This document shows positions 1 through 5,896 of a DNA stretch of 29,712 nucleotides, piece after piece. The DNA lies in assembly GCA_947630525.1 (NCBI GenBank), contig CANRHW010000003.1:1-29712 (forward strand), given 5' to 3'. Under the pieces are notes generated by a model. It saw only the letters and a list, made by a program, of their open reading frames with translations. It was not told the origin of the DNA and did not search any database. Each line of letters starts with the position of its first letter. Position 1 is the first letter of the stretch. The DNA is from an uncultured Clostridia bacterium. Lineage in GTDB: Bacteria > Bacillota > Clostridia > UMGS1883. The position numbers were made by a program, and so were the translations under genes.

Positions 1-567
1 GCGGTGCGGCCGGAGGCTCCCTGTGAGTTTGCCTGCGCCGCTGTCGGCGGCGCGGTGGGCGGAATAATCTGCGATATTGACGCAAAAACCGTCAAAGGCA
101 CCAACCACGGCAAGGATGCCCTGCTGGGCCGTATAATCGCGGCCGCGGTTTCGCTTATTCTGATCGCTGTCGGAACGGCCTCCGGGAACGGTGCGCTTAC
201 ATATCTTACCGAAAAAATGTCGCCGGTGCGGTCGGCTGTTGGCCTGATTGCCTTTGCGGCCCTGTGCTTTTTCGGACGGAGCACGCCCCACCGGTCGTTT
301 ACCCATTCGGCGCTGGCCTTTGGGCTTTTTACCGGGGCGGTATTTTTGTTCTGTCCGCCGCTGGGGCTGCCGTTCGCCGTGGGCTTTTTGTCACATTTGG
401 CGCTGGACATATTCAATAAAATGCCCGTGCGGCTCCTTTACCCCATGAAAAAGGGCTGGAGCCTGAAGCTCTGCTACGCCAAAGGGACCGCGAACAACGT
501 GATCATGGCCGCCGGCCTTGCGGCCCTTGCGGCGATAACGGCGGCGTATATTGTGAAATTTATATGA
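1..567 (+). CDS. YdjM/DUF457-family membrane-bound metal-dependent hydrolase-like protein, 5' partial
   Basis: The reading frame is open to the left edge of the window, so the GTG at position 4 is probably not the true start. Family members normally begin with a short segment that includes a conserved His, and that segment is missing here. What is visible fits the YdjM/DUF457 family: a GGIICDID segment near the N-terminus, the motif HRSFTHS near residue 97, and a GFLSHLALDIF segment near residue 127, with several hydrophobic stretches between them. These His/Asp motifs are the presumed metal ligands and the protein should sit in the cytoplasmic membrane. The substrate is not known for the family in general. 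The protein ends at TGA 565-567, which overlaps by one base the 18-bp repeat that follows. It could equally be named an inner-membrane protein of unknown function. Confidence 0.75.
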   Translation, partial: AVRPEAPCEFACAAVGGAVGGIICDIDAKTVKGTNHGKDALLGRIIAAAVSLILIAVGTASGNGALTYLTEKMSPVRSAVGLIAFAALCFFGRSTPHRSFTHSALAFGLFTGAVFLFCPPLGLPFAVGFLSHLALDIFNKMPVRLLYPMKKGWSLKLCYAKGTANNVIMAAGLAALAAITAAYIVKFI

Positions 568-881
568 AAAGGGGCCGTAAAAAACTCACTATGTAATTAA
601 GAGGCACGGGGGCCGGCCGAAAAAATCGCGCAGAACGGACGAAAATCAGCTCGCGCAGGCGAAGCCGAGCAAGCACTCCCGACGGCGTACACAGGTACGC
701 CGAGTGGTGATTTTCGTTCGTAGTTCAAGGGCATAAAATAAGAAAATTCGCTCGTAAGGGCGAATTTTTTACATTAATACATTATTTAATTTTATTGATT
801 GATTATAAAGAGCTCAAATTTGCCTTAAATAAAGACTTCAGGCCCTTGAACGGTCTGCGCCATTTTTTTACGGCCCCTTTT
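567..881. repeat. MITE-like non-coding element with 18-bp terminal inverted repeats
   Basis: The block has no convincing gene. Its ends are a perfect inverted repeat, AAAAGGGGCCGTAAAAAA at 567-584 and its reverse complement at 864-881. Inside are further nested dyads: ACGGACGAAAATCA (635-648) against TGATTTTCGTTCGT (708-721) with one mismatch; CGGCGTAC (683-690) against GTACGCCG (695-702) with loop ACAG; GTTCAAGGGC (723-732) against GCCCTTGAAC (842-851); and AAAATTCGC (743-751) against GCGAATTTT (760-768), followed by T residues. This architecture suggests a small non-autonomous mobile element or a strongly folded RNA. The left end abuts the stop codon of the preceding gene. No transposase is present and target-site duplications are not obvious. 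Confidence 0.5.
743..770 (+). terminator. Terminator-like hairpin
   Basis: A perfect 9-bp stem, AAAATTCGC/GCGAATTTT, with an 8-nt loop is followed by a run of T. It could terminate transcription leaving the upstream membrane-protein gene, or it may simply be part of the nested palindromic element at 567-881. The stem has A residues on the 5' side and T residues on the 3' side, so it could work in either direction. Confidence 0.45.
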
Positions 882-954
882 ATGTTTTTTACGGCTACAT
901 TTTAACTTTGGGCGTATTGCCTTAAATTTTTTATGAGTTTTTTACAAAAAGCTA

Positions 955-983
955 TTGAAATCGGCGTGTAAATTGTGTACAAT
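955..983 (+). promoter_or_regulatory. Sigma-A-type promoter of the DRTGG/HydS operon
   Basis: The -35 box TTGAAA lies at 955-960 and the -10 box TACAAT at 978-983, with a 17-nt spacer. Transcription would start near 990, about 30 nt before the ATG at 1020. The ribosome binding site GGAGGT lies at 1005-1010. Confidence 0.75.
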
Positions 984-1019
984 GTATATATAGTTTATTA
1001 TACTGGAGGTATACATACA

Positions 1020-1373
1020 ATGACGCTTAGGGAGATAAAAGAAATTTTGGACGCAACGGTGCTCACCGGCGAGGAGGAGCTTGACCGTGAGGTCAAGGCC
1101 GCCTGCGGCAGCGACCTTATGAGCGATGTGCTGGCTTTTGTAAAGGATCAGGCAATGCTGCTCACCGGCCTGGTGAACGGTCAGGTCATCAGAACCGCCG
1201 AAATGATGGACATTCATGCCGTTATATTTATTCGAGGCAAAAAACCCTCCGACGAGGTCGTCAGCCTGGCCGAAAGCCGGGATATCGTTATCATGGAGAC
1301 CGAGCTGCCCATGTACATAGCCTGCGGAATGCTTTACAGCGCGGGCCTTACGGGAGGTAGCAGCAGGGCATGA
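1020..1373 (+). CDS. DRTGG-domain protein, hydrogenase-locus partner (first copy)
   Basis: A small soluble protein of 117 residues made almost entirely of one DRTGG-type domain. The start is set at ATG 1020 because GGAGGT lies 9 nt upstream; a longer frame from GTG 975 would begin inside the -10 region. The region around AACGSDLMSDVLAFVKDQAML and GLVNGQVIRTAEMMD matches the DRTGG fold, and the stretch AVIFIRGKKPSDEVVSLAE follows the family pattern. DRTGG domains are found next to CBS domains and in phosphotransacetylase regulatory regions; their ligand is not established. The gene overlaps the next by 4 nt (ATGA), implying translational coupling with the ATPase. A second DRTGG gene lies downstream in the same operon. 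I infer a regulatory or signal-binding role. Confidence 0.8.
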   Translation: MTLREIKEILDATVLTGEEELDREVKAACGSDLMSDVLAFVKDQAMLLTGLVNGQVIRTAEMMDIHAVIFIRGKKPSDEVVSLAESRDIVIMETELPMYIACGMLYSAGLTGGSSRA

Positions 1374-1798
1374 GCGAACCTTTGATGGTGCTCCATTACG
1401 ACGTTGACGGTACGGACTTTACCGTGGCCGGCGAGGCCAGCGGTGCGGTGAAAAAGGTGCTGAAGCAGCTCGGTGTCAGCGCCGAGGTCATTCGCAAGGT
1501 CGCTATCGCAATGTACGAGTGCGAGATAAATATGGTAATACACGCCCACGGGGGCTTTATCGATGTGGAAATACGGCCCGAAAGCATCCGCATGATACAT
1601 AAGGACGTGGGCCCCGGTATACCCGATGTGGAAAAGGCCATGCAGGCGGGCTTTTCCACCGCCAGCCAGCAGGTGCGCGAGCTGGGCTTCGGCGCGGGAA
1701 TGGGCCTGCCGAACATGAAGAAATATACCGACGAGATGAAAATAACCACCGAGGTGGGCAAGGGTACCATAGTTGATATGACGGTATATATTAAATAG
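1370..1798 (+). CDS. RsbW/SpoIIAB-like stand-alone GHKL ATPase
   Basis: A 142-residue protein consisting of a single HATPase_c (GHKL) domain. The N-box is in YECEINMVIHA (about residues 48-58), the G1 box is DVGPGIPD, and the G2 box is GFGAGMGLPNMKKY. No dimerisation/phosphoacceptor domain, transmembrane segment or receiver is present, so this is not a classical sensor histidine kinase. The family includes anti-sigma factor kinases that phosphorylate STAS-domain partners on Ser/Thr. The start ATG overlaps the stop of the DRTGG gene, and the HydS-like gene follows after 56 nt. Its place between a DRTGG protein and a sensory-type hydrogenase suggests it takes part in redox or H2 signalling; the partner that would be phosphorylated is not visible in the window. 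Confidence 0.8.
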   Translation: MSEPLMVLHYDVDGTDFTVAGEASGAVKKVLKQLGVSAEVIRKVAIAMYECEINMVIHAHGGFIDVEIRPESIRMIHKDVGPGIPDVEKAMQAGFSTASQQVRELGFGAGMGLPNMKKYTDEMKITTEVGKGTIVDMTVYIK

Positions 1799-1799
1799 T

Positions 1800-1834
1800 C
1801 CGCGCGAAAAGCGGCCAAGGCGCCCGCCGCGCGG
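1800..1834 (+). other. GC-rich intra-operon inverted repeat
   Basis: CCGCGCG at 1800-1806 pairs with CGCGCGG at 1828-1834, across the gap between the ATPase and HydS-like genes. It ends just before the SD GGGAG at 1841-1845. There is no T-run, so an RNA-stability or coupling-break hairpin is more likely than a terminator. Confidence 0.35.
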
Positions 1835-1854
1835 CAATATGGGAGAAATGGAAA

Positions 1855-3147
1855 ATGATTGAAAAAAGATGCCACAGCGTTACCCTTGACAGGCCAAGCT
1901 GTAAGGGCTGCACCACCTGCATCCGCTATTGCCCCACTCAGGCCATAAGGGTGCAGCAGGGTAAGGCTAAAATCATAGACGAAAGATGTATAGACTGCGG
2001 CGAGTGTATACGCCGCTGCCAGTATCATGCGAAAAAGGCCATTACCGACGGCTTTGAGATGCTGGAAAACTTTAAATATAAGATCGCCCTGCCCGCGCCG
2101 GCCTTTTGCGGCCAGTTTTCAAAGGCGGACGATTTTGACATAATGCTCACCGGCCTTAAAATGCTGGGCTTCGACCATGTGTTTGAGGTGGCCCGCGGGG
2201 CGGAGGTGGTCACGGCCAAGATGAAGGAGCTTATCCACACCGGCCTTATCGAGGCTCCGGTAATATCCTCGGCCTGTCCGGCGGTAGTGCGGCTCATAGC
2301 CGTAAAATACCCTGACCTGATGAGCCACGTGGCGCCCCTTACGTCGCCCATGGAGGCCGCGGCGGAAATGGCCCGCAGGGAGGCAAAGGAAAAAACCGGC
2401 CTTAAGGACGAGGAGATAGGCGTGTTCTTCATAACGCCCTGCCCCGCCAAGGTCACGGCCATCAAATGGCCCCTGGCTCTTGAAAAATCCAACATTAACG
2501 GGGCTATTTCCATTAAGGACGCATATATGCGGCTGGCCCACAGCATAGACAAGATAGAAAAGGTCGAGCACCTCAGCGTGGCCGGCAGGAGCGGCGTCCG
2601 CTGGGCCAATCACGGCGGCGAGGCCGAGGCCCTGGGCATCGAGCGCTACATAGCCGTTGACGGCATAGCCAACGTTATGGAGGTTCTTGAAAAGCTGGAG
2701 GACGACATGATTAAGGGCATAGATTTTATCGAAACTCTGGCCTGTACCGGCGGCTGCGTTGGCGGCAGCCTTGCGGTGGAAAATAATTTCGTGGCCAATT
2801 CCCGCATACGGCGGATTTCCGAAAGACTGGCGGATAACGCCGCACCCGTGCCAAAACTGGACGGTATGTACTGGAACCGCAAAATAGAGTATAAACCTTT
2901 CAGCCCGCTGGACGAGGACTTCAGCGAGGCCCTTAAAAAGGCCGCCCGGATGAACGAGATATACGCCGGACTGCCCCAGCTTGACTGCGGCTCCTGCGGT
3001 GCGCCCACCTGCAAGGATTTGGCGGAGGATATAGTCCGCGGCAAGGCCAACGAAACCGACTGTATATTCAAGCTCCGCGAGCGCGTAAGCATTCTGGCCC
3101 GGGAAATGGCCGAGCTGGAAAGCAAGCTGCCGCCGTCAATGGAATAA
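1855..3147 (+). CDS. Sensory-type [FeFe] hydrogenase homologue (HydS-like)
   Basis: A 430-residue protein with two [4Fe-4S] ferredoxin motifs (Cys16/19/22/26 and Cys45/48/51/55), then an H-cluster domain, then a C-terminal four-Cys FeS domain (Cys378/381/386/403, pattern CxxCGxxxC...C as in RnfB-type proteins). The H-cluster motifs are divergent: L1 reads SSACP (Cys141), L2 reads TPCPAK (Cys196), and L3 reads LACTGGCVGGS (Cys297, Cys301). All four cluster ligands are present, but the proton-relay Cys of TSCCP is Ala140. The same Cys-to-Ala change is known from the sensory hydrogenase HydS of Thermotoga, so slow turnover and a sensing role are likely. There is no PAS domain, unlike many sensory forms. 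SD GGGAG lies 9 nt before the ATG. A catalytic role cannot be excluded. Confidence 0.85.
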   Translation: MIEKRCHSVTLDRPSCKGCTTCIRYCPTQAIRVQQGKAKIIDERCIDCGECIRRCQYHAKKAITDGFEMLENFKYKIALPAPAFCGQFSKADDFDIMLTGLKMLGFDHVFEVARGAEVVTAKMKELIHTGLIEAPVISSACPAVVRLIAVKYPDLMSHVAPLTSPMEAAAEMARREAKEKTGLKDEEIGVFFITPCPAKVTAIKWPLALEKSNINGAISIKDAYMRLAHSIDKIEKVEHLSVAGRSGVRWANHGGEAEALGIERYIAVDGIANVMEVLEKLEDDMIKGIDFIETLACTGGCVGGSLAVENNFVANSRIRRISERLADNAAPVPKLDGMYWNRKIEYKPFSPLDEDFSEALKKAARMNEIYAGLPQLDCGSCGAPTCKDLAEDIVRGKANETDCIFKLRERVSILAREMAELESKLPPSME

Positions 3148-3174
3148 TGAAATAAACATCGAAAGGAAGATACT

Positions 3175-3504
3175 ATGACTGTTGCTGAAATAGGAACTAA
3201 ACTCGGCCTCATGCTGAAATGCGGCGAGGATGGCATTGGGCGCGAGGTCACCGGCGGCTATGTGGGCGACCTGCTGAGCCTCGTCATGGGCAAGGCTCAG
3301 AGCGGCAACGCCTGGGTTACCATACAGACCAACATCAATATAATGGCCGTGGCCAGCCTTACGGACGTGGCAATGATAATCCTTGCGGAGGGTCTGTCCC
3401 CCGACGACAACACGGCCCGCCGCTCCGACATGGAGGGCATACCGGTTTACTCCTCTGAAAAAACGGCGTTCGATATCGTCTGTGAATTAAAGGATTTGGT
3501 GTGA
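3175..3504 (+). CDS. DRTGG-domain protein, hydrogenase-locus partner (second copy)
   Basis: A 109-residue protein with one DRTGG-type domain: the segment EVTGGYVGDLLSLVMGKAQSGNAWVTIQTNINIMAVASL covers the core, and VAMIILAEGLSPDDNTARRSDMEGIPVY completes it. It is similar in plan to the first DRTGG gene of the operon but diverged in sequence. An SD of the GAAAGGAAG type lies shortly before ATG 3175. The PHP gene starts 1 nt after its stop codon, so the two are likely co-translated. The function is unknown; a ligand-binding or protein-interaction role in signalling from the HydS-like protein is inferred from the conserved neighbourhood. Confidence 0.8.
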   Translation: MTVAEIGTKLGLMLKCGEDGIGREVTGGYVGDLLSLVMGKAQSGNAWVTIQTNINIMAVASLTDVAMIILAEGLSPDDNTARRSDMEGIPVYSSEKTAFDIVCELKDLV

Positions 3505-3505
3505 T

Positions 3506-4216
3506 ATGGGCCGCTACGCCTACGACCTGCATATGCACTCCTGCCTGTCCCCCTGCGGGGACGCGGACATGACGCCCCACAACATCGCCGCTATGGCGAT
3601 GCTCAACGGCCTTGAAATAATCGCCCTTTCGGACCACAACACGGCCAAAAACGTACCCGCCCTGATGGAGGCCGCCAAGGAATGGAACTTGACTGTAGTG
3701 CCCGGCATCGAGGCCGAAAGTGCCGAAGAGGTACACTTGCTGTGCCTTTTCCCTACGGTGGAGGCGGCCCTGGATATGGGCGGTATTTTGGAGGAACATC
3801 TGCCGCCCATAAAGAATAAGCCGGAGATATTCGGCGAACAGCTCATTATGGACCATGAGGACAACGTCACCGGCTCTATAGATAAGCTGCTCATCAACGC
3901 CACAGACCTGCCCATTGAAGAGATAAAGGCCCTTGTGGAGGAGCGGGGAGGGGTCTGCATAGCGGCCCACATCGACCGCAGCAGCAACAGTATCCTGTCC
4001 AACCTGGGCTTTATCCCGGAGGAGCTGAATTTTACTACCCTTGAAGTGTCGAAGCGGGCCCCGGCGGAAATGAGCGCCGACCCCAAATACCGCTATCTTC
4101 ACGACAGCGACGCCCATTATCTGACGGACATAGCCGACGCCGTGTGGAGGCTTACGCTGGAGGAAAAATCCGCGGCGGCGGTGGTGCGGCTGCTTAAAGA
4201 GGCCGTGAAGCAATGA
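3506..4216 (+). CDS. PHP-domain metal-dependent phosphoesterase
   Basis: A 236-residue PHP protein. Metal-binding motifs are visible in order: HMHS near residue 9, SDHNT near 42, PGIEAES near 65, an AHIDRS segment near 153, and SDAH near 196. PHP domains hydrolyse phosphate esters such as 3',5' nucleoside bisphosphates or histidinol phosphate; the substrate here is not known. It is the last gene of the DRTGG/HydS operon. Its presence among putative signalling proteins would fit breakdown of a phosphorylated small molecule or removal of a phosphate mark, but that is inference. No clear intrinsic terminator follows; the next 230 bases hold the hydrogenase promoter region. Confidence 0.85.
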   Translation: MGRYAYDLHMHSCLSPCGDADMTPHNIAAMAMLNGLEIIALSDHNTAKNVPALMEAAKEWNLTVVPGIEAESAEEVHLLCLFPTVEAALDMGGILEEHLPPIKNKPEIFGEQLIMDHEDNVTGSIDKLLINATDLPIEEIKALVEERGGVCIAAHIDRSSNSILSNLGFIPEELNFTTLEVSKRAPAEMSADPKYRYLHDSDAHYLTDIADAVWRLTLEEKSAAAVVRLLKEAVKQ

Positions 4217-4289
4217 GGGATGGCATGATGCGCGGCGTTCCTGATTTGTCCTCGCTTCTCAGCGTGCGCACAGCGCTGCCATAAACTTT

Positions 4290-4307
4290 TTGTGAATTTT
4301 TTCACGA
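4290..4307 (+). promoter_or_regulatory. Rex-like redox operator
   Basis: TTGTGAATTTTTTCACGA is an 18-bp dyad of 7+4+7 layout matching the Rex consensus TTGTGAANNNNTTCACAA at 13 of the 14 specified positions. It ends 16 nt upstream of the -35 box of the hydrogenase operon. Rex is the NADH/NAD+-sensing repressor of fermentation and hydrogenase genes in Firmicutes. The rex gene is not in the window. Confidence 0.7.
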
Positions 4308-4323
4308 AAACAAAATGTTAGTA

Positions 4324-4352
4324 TAGACAAACCGCGAAAAATCTGATATAAT
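4324..4352 (+). promoter_or_regulatory. Sigma-A-type promoter of the hydC-hydB-hydA operon
   Basis: The -35 box is TAGACA at 4324-4329 and the -10 box is a perfect TATAAT at 4347-4352, with a 17-nt spacer. The predicted start near 4359 gives a leader of about 90 nt. The leader contains a small hairpin, TGAGCGG (4402-4408) with CCGCTCA (4414-4420), upstream of the SD AAGGAGG at 4434-4440. Confidence 0.75.
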
Positions 4353-4448
4353 GTCTTTGCTGTGATTACTGTGTACTCACAACATTTGTCATGTTGAATA
4401 ATGAGCGGCGTGACCGCTCAGTTCAATCAATATAAGGAGGTAAAGAAT

Positions 4449-4943
4449 ATGAGCGTTAAATCATCGGTACCGTTCAACGGTACAGCCGAGCAGGAAGCGA
4501 AGCTTAAGGAAGTTATCGCCAAGTACAAGGACACCCGCGGCGCGCTTATCCCTGTTTTGCATGAGGCTCAGGACATTTACGGCTATCTGCCCCTTGAGGT
4601 GCAGACCATGATTGCCGAAGGGCTTGGAGTTACACTGGCGGAGGTTTACGGCGTTGTGACCTTTTACACCCAGTTTTCTCTTAATCCCAAGGGCAAGTAC
4701 GCCATCGCCGTATGTCTCGGTACCGCCTGCTACGTTAAGGGCAGCGGCGACATTATCAATAAAATTCAGGAATCGCTTAACCTTGAGGTCGGCGGCTGCA
4801 CCCCCGACGGCAAGTATTCGCTCAATGCGACCCGCTGCATAGGCGCCTGCGGCCTTGCTCCGGTACTTACGGTCAACGACGAGGTTTACGGCCGTCTTAC
4901 GGTAGACGACGTACCCGGCATTCTTGCCAAGTACGCGGACTAA
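4449..4943 (+). CDS. hydC: [FeFe] hydrogenase subunit HydC / NuoE-like [2Fe-2S] protein
   Basis: A 164-residue NuoE-like thioredoxin-fold protein carrying one [2Fe-2S] cluster. The ligands are in CLGTACYVKG and ATRCIGACGLAP in the second half; the N-terminal helical part contains GALIPVLHEAQDIYGYLP. The start is ATG 4449, preceded by AAGGAGG with 8-nt spacing; an upstream in-frame ATG at 4401 lies in a leader hairpin and is rejected. In trimeric hydrogenases this subunit passes electrons between the flavin subunit HydB and the rest of the complex in the cytoplasm. It is the first gene downstream of the Rex-like site, and the operon continues through hydA. Confidence 0.92.
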   Translation: MSVKSSVPFNGTAEQEAKLKEVIAKYKDTRGALIPVLHEAQDIYGYLPLEVQTMIAEGLGVTLAEVYGVVTFYTQFSLNPKGKYAIAVCLGTACYVKGSGDIINKIQESLNLEVGGCTPDGKYSLNATRCIGACGLAPVLTVNDEVYGRLTVDDVPGILAKYAD

Positions 4944-4954
4944 GGTCTAAGGCC

Positions 4955-5512
4955 ATGCAGGAGATCAGTCTGAACATACTGGACATTGTGCAGAACTCCG
5001 TCCGGGCCGGAGCGGACACCATTCGGGTAGAGCTTTTTGAGGATATACCCTCGGATGTGCTGTCCTTTTCGGTGGAGGATAACGGCTGCGGCATGGATGA
5101 GGAAATGGTGCAGAGGGTTATGGACCCTTTCGTCACCACCCGCACGACCCGCAAGGTCGGGATGGGCATTTCCCTTTTGCGCAGCGCCGCCCAGGCTACC
5201 GGCGGGGATGTTGAGCTGCGTTCCAAGGTGGGGGAGGGCACTTTTATAAAGGCCACGTTCTCCCACGGGCACATCGACCGTCAGCCCTTGGGCAATATGG
5301 CCGACACCATGACTTCTCTGATCTCAATGAACGGCCATATTGACTTTTATTACAAACACACCTATAACGGTGAAGTGTTTGAGTTCAACACTAAGGAAAT
5401 GAAAGAAATACTCGGCGAGGTGCCGTTGAGCGACCCCACGGTCGCCGCCTGGCTGAGAGAATTTATCGGCGAGGGTATCGCAAATATTTATGGAGGTGTA
5501 GAAGAATCATGA
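4955..5512 (+). CDS. Stand-alone GHKL ATPase of the hydrogenase operon
   Basis: A 185-residue protein with a HATPase_c domain: N-box in ILDIVQNSVRAGA (residues 8-20), G1 box DNGCGMDEE, and G2 box KVGMGISLLRSAAQATGG. About 75 residues follow the ATPase fold and contain no recognised motif. It lacks a His-containing dimerisation domain, sensor domain and membrane segment. It is placed between hydC and the small ferredoxin-like gene, overlapping the latter by 4 nt (ATGA). This ATPase recurs in clostridial HydABC operons but its role is unassigned as far as I know. Regulation of the hydrogenase, or phosphorylation of a partner, is possible. It differs in length and sequence from the RsbW-like protein upstream. 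Confidence 0.8.
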   Translation: MQEISLNILDIVQNSVRAGADTIRVELFEDIPSDVLSFSVEDNGCGMDEEMVQRVMDPFVTTRTTRKVGMGISLLRSAAQATGGDVELRSKVGEGTFIKATFSHGHIDRQPLGNMADTMTSLISMNGHIDFYYKHTYNGEVFEFNTKEMKEILGEVPLSDPTVAAWLREFIGEGIANIYGGVEES

Positions 5513-5880
5513 AAAGCTTAGCTGAGCTTCAGGCTTTAAAGCAGAAGGCTATCGAAAACGTTAATCTCAGAAAGGACAGAGAAGACGGCGTGAGAGTAGT
5601 CGTAGGCATGGCTACCTGCGGCATCGCCGCCGGCGCCCGTCCTGTCATGACCTCCTTTCTTGAGGAGATAAGCAAGAGAAATCTCAACAACGTTGCCGTT
5701 GAGCAGACGGGCTGCATCGGCCTGTGCCGTCTTGAACCCATCGTTGAGGTTTACACACCCGGTCAGGAAAAGGTTACATACGTAAAGATGACCCCTGACA
5801 AGGTGGCAAGAGTCGTGTCCGACCATATTGTGAACGGTCAGCCTGTGGCCGAATACACGATCGGCGCGGCAGGAATGTAA
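5509..5880 (+). CDS. Thioredoxin-like [2Fe-2S] ferredoxin-domain protein
   Basis: A 123-residue protein with a thioredoxin-like [2Fe-2S] fold. Ligand cysteines are in VGMATCGIAAGA and QTGCIGLCRLEP. The first pair is reduced compared with typical CxxxxC patterns: only one Cys is seen in ATCGIAAGA, so the family's usual four-Cys set is incomplete here (three Cys in total). It resembles the N-terminal domain of HydB and may shuttle electrons or serve structurally in the hydrogenase complex. It overlaps the upstream ATPase by 4 nt and is followed after 16 nt by hydB. Expression is expected to follow the Rex-like site. Confidence 0.82.
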   Translation: MKSLAELQALKQKAIENVNLRKDREDGVRVVVGMATCGIAAGARPVMTSFLEEISKRNLNNVAVEQTGCIGLCRLEPIVEVYTPGQEKVTYVKMTPDKVARVVSDHIVNGQPVAEYTIGAAGM

Positions 5881-5896
5881 GGAAGGGGTGTGCTGA

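Noticed and set aside
931..948. Possible second Rex-like dyad (TTATGAG...TTACAAA) upstream of the DRTGG/HydS operon
   Set aside because: Half-sites match the consensus poorly at the correct 4-nt spacing; a better match needs a 3-nt spacer, so it is not a convincing operator.
975..1019. Upstream extension of the first DRTGG gene from GTG 975
   Set aside because: It would start within the promoter -10 region; ATG 1020 has a proper SD.
4217..4289. Intrinsic terminator after the PHP gene
   Set aside because: Only short pairings around AGCG...CGCT are visible, with no T-run directly after a stem; not supported.
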